Shown here piece after piece: positions 59,001-64,000 of a DNA stretch of 64,000 bases. The position numbers and the translations under genes are program-made. Each line of letters starts with the position of its first letter. The stretch's first letter is position 1. The DNA is from Brienomyrus brachyistius. Taxonomy: Eukaryota > Chordata > Actinopteri > Osteoglossiformes > Mormyridae. Where the stretch lies: positions 2,625,952 to 2,689,951 of the forward strand of contig NC_064543.1 of the NCBI RefSeq assembly GCF_023856365.1. Direction: 5' to 3'. The notes beneath the pieces are model-generated. The model saw nothing but the letters and a program-made list of their open reading frames with translations, did not search any database and was not told the DNA's origin.

Positions 59001-60797
59001 TATTTTAGGTTTTGCAAACTACTTTAAGACTGAAAGGTTCCTGTGCTTGACCAAATAGTTAATTTCTTATGTTTTCACTGGTTTGTTTCCTTAATTGAAA
59101 GACTCATGCAGCTGTTTCACATTAACATTAGTGACACATGCATGATTATTGGAAACTGACCAATCAGCATAGAAGAACCCAAATGAAGTGAAATCCAGGT
59201 CCTAGTTTACGAATCCTGCCCTATCTACCATAGACGATCTAGTCACCCTGGACAAAGCTCTTTGTTTCATGAGATGCACATGGTTCACTGGACAATTTCT
59301 TACATATTAAAAGAGCCACTTTACTGTAAAGAGGAAACTGTACAAAATTGTTCCTGACATGATGACATGAGAACACAAATATGCAGATATAATTAATTGC
59401 AAAAATGAACATTTTTAAGTTGAGTGGCATCACATTAAACATTAGTTTTTGTTTTTTTTAATAGGACGGCCGAAATTCCATTGATTTTATGTAGTTTGGC
59501 ACGTGCACTTGTCTTCATGTGGCCTTATCTTATTTAGTCCTGTTTCTTCCACAGGTCTGAGATCCCGCTACTGCTGGGGGAGAAGCGTGCCAAGCCGTCA
59601 TACATGGCTATGACCTCTGCTGCTCAGCGCAAGCGCAAGCTTGGCTTGTGAGTTGGTCATTTGTCATCAGTGTGTTTTATTTTTTTATTGAGCTGCCCCA
59701 GAATTTGTGCATTTCATACATTTGTACAGAACAAAGCAGGTTTAGTCAGTTGTGTTTGCAATATAGGGAACTTCTTGTTTCAAAGGTGATCATTGTGTTT
59801 CAGCTACAGCATAACCAGTCTCCGTGAGCCTTCTAAGGAGGCCTCCCATGACATTGTTGCCCCAAAGCGTCTGAAACAGGACCCCTCTGTGGCCAGCAGG
59901 CCTCTCCGAGTACCCCGGTTCAGAGGTGAGTTTCTGAGGCTTTTCTCATGTCCTGTAGCCCGTGAGAGGTGTGTGAGACTGAGGTTAAGACTGAGAAATG
60001 GAAACACTCACTAAAACATTTAGGTTGGTCCTGTGTTTCGGGTGTGTCCTGAGGTGTAAGATTTGTGAAATTTAATTTGGTCATCAGTGGTCATTGTTAA
60101 CACACCACAGCACACAACAGCATGAATGAGTCCTCTGCATTTAACCCGTATGTGACATCATGACATAGCAGGGGGCAGCTAATTCAGCCCCCGGGGAGCA
60201 GTGCTTGGGGGCGGTACCTTGCTCAGGGTACCTCAGTGGTACCTTGCTTGTCGGGGATTTGAACCAGCAATCTTTTAATTACAAGTGCGTTTCTCTAACC
60301 ATTAGGACACCACTGCCCACAAACAATTCCGCCCAACGTGGGGCTCAAACACGACCCTGAGATTGAGTCTCAGGGTCGTGCTGCTAAAGACTGCTTTGTT
60401 TTTAATTTGTAATTTTTTGTATCCATTCTGCTTTTTCCTGCTCAGAGTTGCAATACCTTATGGAAAATATCACAAACATTTTGGTGCACAGGAAAACAAC
60501 TATTGTCATTTTTCCCCCTCAAGTTTGTACGTGCATAAAGCTACTTTGTGGCTTTTGCTGTGTCTGCTGAGACATTTGTTTCCCCCCATTTTATGTATTT
60601 GGGGATAAGTGGCTTATATCAGATTTTGAGGGGTTACTTTTTCATTTTTTGTGTTTCCAGGGTCAGACGACAATGGGCCCAGCCGAAGGGTGCTGCGAAG
60701 CATTTCGGAGGGAAACCTGGACCTCATCAGAGTCCACAAATCCAAGTCCAGTTTCCTGAAAACCACTCTGCTTCAGAAAGTGACCAAGAGATTGTGA
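33406..60797 (+). CDS. kif18a: kif18a, kinesin-8 motor protein KIF18A (17 coding exons, complete)
   Basis: KIF18A is a plus-end-directed kinesin-8 that accumulates at kinetochore microtubule ends, damps their dynamics and aligns chromosomes at metaphase. Joined exons: 33406-33724, 35933-36090, 36330-36434, 37719-37829, 39266-39463, 45571-45747, 45843-45917, 46063-46166, 47867-48104, 48566-48730, 49262-49383, 49660-49904, 50222-50281, 58294-58648, 59555-59647, 59804-59925, 60661-60797. They sum to 2784 nt (927 residues plus TGA), and all phases agree. Visible motifs: P-loop GATGAGKT (111-118), switch I SSRSH (223-227), switch II DLAGSE (256-261), [20 protein letters not shown] in exon 6, coiled-coil-like stalk (about 380-590), RGVAW (632-636) and SYMAMT..RKRKL in exon 15. 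KIF18A rather than KIF18B is chosen from near-identity to human KIF18A in exons 2-6 (for example [19 protein letters not shown]) and from the adjoining mettl15. The ATG follows an upstream non-coding stretch and aligns with the human N-terminus. The exon 14 donor is the weakest call. Confidence 0.96.
33725..35932 (+). other. kif18a intron 1 with a Tigger-like insertion
   Basis: A 2.2 kb intron. The first 1.2 kb shows nothing specific. The second part holds a probable Tigger-type DNA transposon (about 34985-35793). Confidence 0.7.
34985..35793 (-). mobile_element. probable non-autonomous Tigger/pogo-like DNA transposon
   Basis: The right end, read inward, is CAGTAAAACCTTGAAACTTG followed by AATGCCTCTTAACTCG, next to a TA dinucleotide (35794-35795), the target type of Tc1/mariner-class elements. 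The other side contains TTGGTCAGATTCCAAGTCGA and ATTTTCCCATAAGAA, typical of Tigger subterminal sequence. The left tip could not be fixed. No transposase frame is present. Confidence 0.45.
35933..36090 (+). CDS. kif18a: kif18a coding exon 2 (P-loop)
   Basis: The acceptor is CACCTGCAG and the donor CTTGAG|GTGAGT. The exon is 158 nt, entering in phase 1 and leaving in phase 0. It encodes [17 protein letters not shown], the nucleotide-binding P-loop (GATGAGKT, residues 111-118), followed by [11 protein letters not shown] and ending FSYLE. It is nearly identical to human KIF18A in this segment. Confidence 0.96.
36330..36434 (+). CDS. kif18a: kif18a coding exon 3
   Basis: The acceptor is CTGTATTTAAAG and the donor CATCAG|GTAGGA. 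The exon is 105 nt (35 codons), phase 0 at both ends. It encodes [20 protein letters not shown] and then a [12 protein letters not shown] segment, residues 160-194. This block is one of the strongest KIF18A signatures. Confidence 0.96.
36435..37718 (+). other. kif18a intron 3 with a LINE fragment
   Basis: A 1.28 kb intron. An A-run lies at about 36627-36641, and an antisense LINE 3' end occupies 37040-37647, leaving about 70 bp before exon 4. Confidence 0.85.
37040..37647 (-). mobile_element. 5'-truncated LINE (CR1/L2-like), reverse transcriptase C-terminus
   Basis: A 180-codon minus-strand frame (37105-37647) contains [32 protein letters not shown] and [16 protein letters not shown]. This is the characteristic end of non-LTR retrotransposon polymerases of the CR1/L2/Rex group. 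The 3' end holds GAACATAAGAACTATACAAA repeats, the expected short-repeat tail. The frame is intact to its stop, suggesting a fairly young copy, but the catalytic part is missing. Confidence 0.85.
37719..37829 (+). CDS. kif18a: kif18a coding exon 4 (switch I)
   Basis: The acceptor is GATTCCTTTCTAG and the donor TTTCAG|GTAGAC. The exon is 111 nt (37 codons), phase 0 at both ends, residues 195-231. It encodes [20 protein letters not shown] followed by [12 protein letters not shown], so switch I (SSRSH, 223-227) is intact. It has no internal start and lies just 3' of a LINE fragment, so a simple ORF scan misses it. Confidence 0.95.
37830..39265 (+). other. kif18a intron 4
   Basis: A 1.4 kb intron with a SINE fragment at 38196-38362; the remainder is AT-rich with no recognised element. 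Confidence 0.8.
38196..38362 (+). mobile_element. tRNA-derived SINE copy, truncated
   Basis: CCCACCTCTGGGACACGGGT, then TCGAGTCTCCGCCTGGGTCA and GTCGTCGTGGGGTTTCCTCC, matching the central part of the copy at 57881. It stops after CTAAATTGCCTGTAGG, so the 3' part is lost. Confidence 0.8.
39266..39463 (+). CDS. kif18a: kif18a coding exon 5 (switch II)
   Basis: The acceptor is TTGCTCCGCAG and the donor CCGAAG|GTATGG. The exon is 198 nt (66 codons), phase 0 at both ends, residues 232-297. It encodes [11 protein letters not shown], then [11 protein letters not shown] (switch II) and [18 protein letters not shown], all diagnostic for a kinesin motor core. Confidence 0.97.
42003..42262 (+). repeat. 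diverged tRNA-derived SINE
   Basis: GGTGGCATGTTTGCTCAGGG, TGTGGAGTTTGGAGAC and a GGATGGATGGATGGA tail follow the layout of the SINE at 57881, with heavy divergence. Confidence 0.55.
43997..44186. repeat. compound TA / TATG microsatellite
   Basis: About 85 bp of pure TA, followed by four or so units of a 20 bp pattern (ATGTATATATATGTGTGTGT) ending in TATG repeats. The Tyr-Ile open frames here are translations of this repeat. Confidence 0.95.
45571..45747 (+). CDS. kif18a: kif18a coding exon 6 (end of motor core)
   Basis: The acceptor is TTTTATCTGCAG and the donor TCCTCT|GTAAGT. The exon is 177 nt (59 codons), phase 0 at both ends, residues 298-356. It encodes [20 protein letters not shown], the microtubule-binding loop 12/alpha-5 region, then [10 protein letters not shown] and [16 protein letters not shown] leading to the neck. 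A 6.1 kb intron precedes it. Confidence 0.97.
45843..45917 (+). CDS. kif18a: kif18a coding exon 7 (neck)
   Basis: The acceptor is GTGTAATGTAG and the donor GCCGAG|GTAATT. The exon is 75 nt (25 codons), phase 0 at both ends, residues 357-381. It encodes [20 protein letters not shown] and then KQRAE, aligning with the human neck LKSNVLNVNNHITQY. It is too short for most ORF scans. Confidence 0.93.
46063..46166 (+). CDS. kif18a: kif18a coding exon 8 (proximal stalk)
   Basis: The acceptor is CGTTCCGCAG and the donor AAAAA|GTGAGT. The exon is 104 nt, phase 0 to phase 2, residues 382-416. It encodes [16 protein letters not shown], the start of the coiled-coil stalk, then a short alanine/proline-rich linker that diverges from human. 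Confidence 0.92.
46167..47866 (+). other. kif18a intron 8
   Basis: A 1.7 kb intron. No repeat family or exon recognised; open frames on the minus strand lack features. Confidence 0.75.
47867..48104 (+). CDS. kif18a: kif18a coding exon 9 (coiled-coil stalk)
   Basis: The acceptor is CATGTTCAG; the exon enters in phase 2 and leaves in phase 0, 238 nt, residues 416-495. The segment [19 protein letters not shown] is followed by a charged helix including [20 protein letters not shown], matching human KLEMLLKENELK. The donor GAGAAG|GTGCAT is weaker than average, but the join to exon 10 restores the human order (DKVEK-AT..KRDHRLAML). Confidence 0.92.
48105..48565 (+). other. kif18a intron 9
   Basis: A 461 bp intron. 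The exon 9 frame stays open for 51 codons past the donor, but the sequence loses similarity to KIF18A exactly at 48105, supporting the splice call. Confidence 0.8.
48566..48730 (+). CDS. kif18a: kif18a coding exon 10 (coiled-coil stalk)
   Basis: The acceptor is CATCCTCCTTCAG and the donor CCCCGG|GTGAGG. The exon is 165 nt (55 codons), phase 0 at both ends, residues 496-550. It encodes [20 protein letters not shown], then [15 protein letters not shown], aligning with human NTNWLHRVEKEMGLL. It is strongly charged and coiled-coil-like. Confidence 0.93.
48731..49261 (+). other. kif18a intron 10
   Basis: A 531 bp intron with no recognised element apart from a C-run near 49015. Confidence 0.8.
49262..49383 (+). 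CDS. kif18a: kif18a coding exon 11
   Basis: The acceptor is ATTTCCGGCAG and the donor GCAAAA|GTAAGA. The exon is 122 nt, phase 0 to phase 2, residues 551-591. It encodes [20 protein letters not shown] and then [17 protein letters not shown], aligning with human [20 protein letters not shown]. Confidence 0.92.
49660..49904 (+). CDS. kif18a: kif18a coding exon 12 (PP1-docking region)
   Basis: The acceptor is CTCCCTTCCAG and the donor GTGCA|GTAAGT. The exon is 245 nt, phase 2 to phase 1, residues 591-673. It encodes [20 protein letters not shown], then [16 protein letters not shown] (632-636) lies where human KIF18A has its PP1-binding KVVVW. Human ALLPTLRKQYCTLKEAGL aligns directly. Confidence 0.94.
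50222..50281 (+). CDS. kif18a: kif18a coding exon 13 (60 nt)
   Basis: The acceptor is CTATATTTCAG and the donor AACG|GTATGT. The exon is 60 nt, phase 1 at both ends. It encodes [19 protein letters not shown]. It is weakly conserved, but it sits in the right order and both phases fit. It is followed by an 8 kb transposon-rich intron. Confidence 0.78.
51055..51176 (-). mobile_element. tRNA-derived SINE, antisense 5' fragment
   Basis: On the minus strand it reads the SINE head GGTGGCATGGTGGTGCAGTG, then CTCTGGGACCCGGGTTCGAG and GTCGTCGTGGGGCTAC, ending abruptly. This is opposite in orientation to the gene. Confidence 0.8.
53345..53801. mobile_element. hAT-like non-autonomous element with an internal open frame
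   Basis: The left end CAGGGGTGTGCATTTTGACG and the right end (inverted) TAGGGGTGGGTGATATGG are YAGGGGTG-type termini. A 71-codon + frame (53451-53666) sits inside. Flanking 8 bp copies share only a TTTTA core, so the target duplication is not confirmed. Confidence 0.5.
54896..56882. repeat. older GTGGGGACC-type fish repeat, split by a transposon
   Basis: The left part ATTGTGGGGACCAAAGGTCC..GTGCAAAACACCTG and the right part CATTTACATGATGTAGGGAC..CGGTCCCCACGAGG..CATATAAATGAATGG join into one repeat when the insertion at 54944-56738 is left out. I recognise the pattern from many fish genomes. Confidence 0.5.
54944..56738. mobile_element. PIF/Harbinger-like non-autonomous element, CTG target duplication
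   Basis: Termini GGGCCAGTTGCACAA and (inverted) GGGCCGGTTGCACAA match at 14 of 15 bases. The element is flanked by CTG on both sides (54941-54943 and 56739-56741); CWG/TWA 3 bp duplications mark this superfamily. Subterminal CTTAAGG words recur near both ends. At 1795 bp it has no recognisable transposase; a 91-codon minus frame (55436-55711) is unassigned. Confidence 0.65.
57881..58236 (+). mobile_element. full-length tRNA-derived SINE with 13 bp target duplication
   Basis: The head GGCGGCATGGTGGTGCAGTG and the pol III B box GGTTCGAGTCC (57936-57946) are intact, and the 3' end is an ATGG tail. GGATTTCCAGGGG flanks it at 57868-57880 and 58237-58249, a perfect 13 bp duplication. This is the least diverged copy in the window. 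It lies in the last part of kif18a intron 13, in sense orientation. Confidence 0.88.
58294..58648 (+). CDS. kif18a: kif18a coding exon 14 (tail)
   Basis: The acceptor TTCTGCTTTTGAAG enters in phase 1 and the exon leaves in phase 2; 355 nt. It encodes [28 protein letters not shown] (human EKRTRRKLMPSPLKG) and [10 protein letters not shown] (human QEDLDSTFTI). The donor AAAAG|GTCCTT is a poor consensus. It is chosen because the spacing from EDLxxTF to PSYMAM then equals that in human. Donors at 58739 and 58745 are also phase-compatible but would add a hydrophobic run not seen in the human protein. A SINE ends 44 bp upstream. Confidence 0.85.
58649..59554 (+). other. kif18a intron 14
   Basis: A 906 bp intron. 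It begins with the weak donor GTCCTT; an open frame continues to 58748 and codes a hydrophobic stretch. A small hAT-type element lies at 58971-59250. Confidence 0.7.
58971..59250. mobile_element. hAT-type miniature element with 8 bp target duplication
   Basis: Termini TAGGGTGACCAGATAATCC and (inverted) CAGGGTGACTAGATCGTC. The flanks GTCAAAGC (58963-58970) and GACAAAGC (59251-59258) match at 7 of 8 bases. At 280 bp it has no coding capacity. Confidence 0.72.
59555..59647 (+). CDS. kif18a: kif18a coding exon 15 (conserved basic tail motif)
   Basis: The acceptor is TTTCTTCCACAG and the donor GGCTT|GTGAGT. The exon is 93 nt, phase 2 at both ends. It encodes [20 protein letters not shown] and then SAAQRKRKL; human has PSYMAMTTAAKRKRKL. 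The basic cluster lies in the tail region that in KIF18A supports nuclear import and microtubule end retention. Confidence 0.95.
59804..59925 (+). CDS. kif18a: kif18a coding exon 16
   Basis: The acceptor is ATTGTGTTTCAG and the donor CAGAG|GTGAGT. The exon is 122 nt, phase 2 to phase 1. It encodes [20 protein letters not shown], then KRLKQDPS, matching human AKRVRQDNS. It is rich in basic residues. Confidence 0.92.
59926..60660 (+). other. kif18a intron 16
   Basis: A 735 bp intron, about a third of which is the dispersed repeat at 60085-60325. Confidence 0.8.
60085..60325 (+). repeat. fish dispersed repeat (ACACACCACAGCACACAACA type)
   Basis: AACACACCACAGCACACAAC, CCTCTGCATTTAACCCGTAT, CCCCGGGGAGCAGTGCTTGG, GTACCTTGCTCAGGGTACCT and GGGGATTTGAACCAGCAATC occur in the usual order of a very common fish repeat, ending CCATTAGGACACCACTGCCC. 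Confidence 0.7.
60661..60797 (+). CDS. kif18a: kif18a coding exon 17 (C-terminus, stop TGA 60795-60797)
   Basis: The acceptor is TTGTGTTTCCAG, phase 1. It encodes [20 protein letters not shown] and then a further basic stretch ending LLQKVTKRL before TGA. Human KIF18A stops right after the equivalent ISKGNLR, so this protein carries about 24 extra residues rich in Lys, Ser and Leu. Confidence 0.93.
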
Positions 60798-61042
60798 GCG
60801 CTTCTGTGCTCCTCCTCGTCCTTCCTATGTAAAACTGCAGCGTTTCCCTTTGATTTGGTCCATGAGGGAATGAAACATCCCTGGGATTAAAGAGGAATGC
60901 AAATTCTTTGTAGATACATCTACAGGTTTTGTTTTTAAATTAGATTTTATTTTTAAATTACAAGCTGTGTACATAAACCGAGCAGGCACAACGCTCATTC
61001 TTCTGCTGTAAAATAATTCTGTCGTTTTTTTTTTCCATGTCA

Positions 61043-61048
61043 AATAAA
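61043..61048 (+). terminator. kif18a polyadenylation signal AATAAA
   Basis: AATAAA lies about 245 bp after the stop codon in CAAATAAACTG, followed by a T-rich stretch with TTTTGTCC. The 3' UTR is thus about 270 nt. The cleavage site is expected 10-30 nt downstream. Confidence 0.7.
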
Positions 61049-61070
61049 CTGAAGTAAATTTTACTCACTT

Positions 61071-63697
61071 CATTTTGTCCTTTTTTTAAAACGGGCATCC
61101 CACTTAATCCTTTAATTACTGTACTTTTTTTTTTTTTTTTGATTTTTAATGTTATGATCCCCCATCTAAGGGTCGGGGTGTAACAGAATGGATGTAGAAA
61201 GGGATGAAGTATAACGGCACACCAAAGGTGTGGAAGTAATCAACACGAGACTTTATATACAGACAGATGGTAGACGATAACAAATGTGATGTTTACAAAG
61301 TACAACATCAATGATGCGTCTTGTCGGGATTGAGCCAGGCCAAAATAACGAACAAAACAAACTACCGAGTGAGGCACAGAGCTAACTTGCCTACAACAAC
61401 AAAGGAAACGAAAGACGATTCCTCTCCCTACCAAAACACACAGAAACAAAATTACCCGCAAAACAAAAATGACAGTCACTCCCTACACATGAAGTCAAAC
61501 ATACACACTGTACACATTCACACAGACTGAGGCGAGGGTAACCAAAGGGGCATACAAGACCATAAACGAATAAACTGGGCAGAACGATCTGTAACTAAGT
61601 AAAACAACTAACAAAAACGGCAAAACTACAGTTGGGAGAAAGGAAATATCCAATCAATCCAAAGTCACACGCAAAACACAGGTCAGAATCACAAAATTGT
61701 ACTATGAGCTGAGCTCCAGAAATGGTTGGATGGCGGTCTTTACAAATCTGGAACCTGGAAGTGAACTGCGCAAAGCGCAGGGGGATGATGTGGGCAGGGT
61801 CGTGGAGGCGGAGCAAAAGGTAGACGGAGGAGACCAACAGGCGAATGGCAGGCCTGGAATAAAACACTCAAACACACTGTAAGTAACAATTACATTTACT
61901 TTGTTTCTGTTTCAAATTTGTTTCATACGTAGAACCAAGGTATGCTTCATGTGCTTTTTCCTTTTTGAAAGAAATGTATCTTTTTTGACCAATGAAACTA
62001 ATAGATGAATCTGCCCTACACCCACTCATGCATTGGATATTGTGTTCTCCTGCCGGTTGTCTTTTGCCTTCTGCTATGTAGATAGTAATCCATTGTAGCA
62101 TAGATTCTTGGATTAGTTTACACCCTAAACTGATGGTCACTTACGATTACCTATTTCTCCATATTGTGAACACTCCAGTTTTAAACCTGTTGCCTCGTTC
62201 TTCTGAACTCTTCAACTCTGTTCTTCATAAGTACTTCTGTTCCATCTTTCCACTCCCTGCTAATTAACTTCCCCGCAAATGTACTGCTATTGCCTGTGCT
62301 TTTTCTCTGTGGACTGGGCCATGTCCTCCAAGTCTCACGCATCCATCACAGGCCGGTTTCCTACCAGAAGAAGAATGGCAATCTATTGTGTAACCTGCCA
62401 CATGCTTTGTGCTCGTTGTGATGCTAAATGGATAGTGGCAGAGGATATAGAATTACATTTACTGCAATTAAAGATGTATTCTGATATTTTTGTTTACAGA
62501 TGTTTATATATAATCAAACAAGTATAATCACGAGTATATGTTTGTATGTGTACAGACAGGCCTTAGTGCATTCCTCAGTTCTGGAGTGAGTGAGCAGTAT
62601 TGCTGCAGAATTTTATGTATTTGTAAAAATTAAAAATCAGTAATTGATCACATATTTATTGAGTCTAAGCTTGCAGGCACAGCAATAGTTAAGCTATTTC
62701 TCTATTTGCAATCTCTTCCTACTCAATCCTACTGAATACAGAGGGAATCTGGATATTGGGAAAATCATAGATAAATGTATTATTGCATATTTACATTATG
62801 GAAGTATTAATTTCCAGATAATGTGTCGTGCTGAAATTTTTTTGTAATTGAACTTCAGAATTTTACTGAGTTCAGCATGATTATCTGATTTTATGTAAAA
62901 TGAGGAGTAGGCATTGAGTCCTGTACTTCCTGTCTGATTTTTAAGAGGAGCTTCACCTGAGGCAAGTCTGATTTAAAGACTGTTGTTGCTTCTCTGAGTT
63001 GTCAACTGACTAGCAAAATGTAGACCGGTTGGAGGTGGATGTTACTTGGCAACTGTAGGTGTGATGCGTCGTCAAAGTATTTAATCTCTGAAAAGATCAC
63101 ACTCTTAATAAACATTTTAATGCAGACTAATACAATGCAGGGGCTTTAACATATTTATTACGTATGTGCTTGCCATATAAAACTCTTTTTGACATTCCCC
63201 TGGGCTCATTTTCAGCATTATTCAAGCGTTTTCTGTGGTGTAGCAGGTGGGCAAAGTAGCAGAATGGATGAAATTTAGGGGCCAGTGTTTTGTTGCTGGA
63301 TTTTAGCAGGGAACTCGTTCTCCTACCTTTTGTGCATCGTTTTGAAATGCCGCTCCAAATCGCCCTTCTTCAGCAAAGCCACGCTCGCATTGCATATAAG
63401 ACATATGAACTTCGAATTTGAGTAAACAAAAAAAATAATCTTCTTCCCACTCTGAATGAAAGTGATACGTTTTTGATCTTTTAGCTTCTGACGTGTTTGC
63501 GTTCTAAATGTTTACAGTACACAATTAGTCGCATACTGGAAAATGGGCAAGTGCACGGATACTGCGATCGACCACTTCGCGATCGATTGAGAATTGCTCT
63601 GCGATCGAGATCGACTGTTTGGGTAGCCCTGATATACAGTGTCACTTGCCTCATGCTCGGTCCTTCTCAGGATAGGATCCATGTTCAGTGTACCACC
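61071..63697. other. non-coding sequence downstream of kif18a, no gene recognised
   Basis: AT-rich with a T-run near 61125. The stretch 61150-61890 is A- and C-rich and has the feel of retroelement sequence, ending GGAATAAAACACTCAAACAC, but no family was fixed. No exon, tRNA or coding frame with features was seen. Confidence 0.4.
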
Positions 63698-64000
63698 TAG
63701 GGCTGGGTGATATGGACCAAAAATCATATCTCGATATTTTTAGCTGAATCGCGATATACGATATGTATCTCAATATTGTTTTCCAATAAAGTAATAACAA
63801 ATAGACAGTTCCAAGTCAGAGCAAAATGACCTCAATGTCACGGGTACTTTTATTGATAGACAGCTGTATATGTACATGAAAAAATGGCCCAGAAATGTCG
63901 ATTTGTCCAACCTTACTGTGTTTCGACAGATATATCTATCGATCAGTGCCACCTTACCGAAAATGTTATTGTCATTTTTATGGGCTGAAACTGAAAGTAC
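63698..64000 (+). mobile_element. 5' part of a hAT-like element running off the window
   Basis: It starts TAGGGCTGGGTGATATGGAC and continues with CATATCTCGATATTTTTAGC and GCGATATACGATATG. The terminus is almost the same as the inverted right end of the element at 9507-11070. The other end lies beyond the window. Confidence 0.5.

Noticed and set aside
1..64000. CRISPR arrays, prokaryotic operons, phage genes or toxin systems
   Set aside because: No regularly spaced direct repeats with unique spacers and no prokaryotic-type gene organisation; the DNA is a vertebrate chromosome segment.

Overview
The window is vertebrate nuclear DNA, almost certainly from a ray-finned fish. It has GT-AG introns, long AT-rich non-coding stretches, microsatellites and many fish-type dispersed repeats: tRNA-derived SINEs ending in an ATGG tail, hAT, Harbinger and Tigger-like DNA transposons, an L1 fragment and a CR1/L2-like LINE tail. 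The exact species cannot be read from the sequence. The SINE and LINE types would fit an early-branching teleost such as an osteoglossomorph, but that is only a guess.

The right half holds one complete gene on the + strand, kif18a (kinesin-8). I could assemble 17 coding exons from 33406 to 60797. Every splice phase matches, giving 927 residues against about 898 for human KIF18A. A short 5' non-coding exon lies near 32100 behind a CCAAT box and a CHR-like TTTGAA, a pattern typical of G2/M genes. A polyadenylation signal is at 61043-61048. The motor domain carries an intact P-loop, switch I and switch II. The tail keeps a PP1-docking RVxF-type motif and the conserved SYMAMT..RKRKL segment.

The left half belongs to the opposite strand. 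One coding exon at 28147-28388 encodes the N-terminus of METTL15 (RsmH-type mitochondrial 12S rRNA m4C methyltransferase), and a probable 5' non-coding exon ends at 31034. mettl15 and kif18a are therefore head to head with about 1 kb between them, the same neighbourhood as in human 11p14. The remaining mettl15 exons were not found, so positions 1-28146 are read mainly as a long mettl15 intron.

Notable structure outside the genes: a 41-45 bp minisatellite of about 17 units inside a hAT-like element (9507-11070); hAT-type elements with near-perfect 8 bp target duplications (5952-6510 and 58971-59250); a Harbinger-type element with a CTG duplication nested in an older repeat (54944-56738); a SINE with a 13 bp duplication inserted 44 bp upstream of kif18a exon 14; a LINE tail ending about 70 bp upstream of exon 4; and an orphan TATA box plus splice donor at 7579-7637. 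I found no CRISPR array, no standalone tRNA or rRNA gene, no prokaryotic operon and no clearly new biological system.
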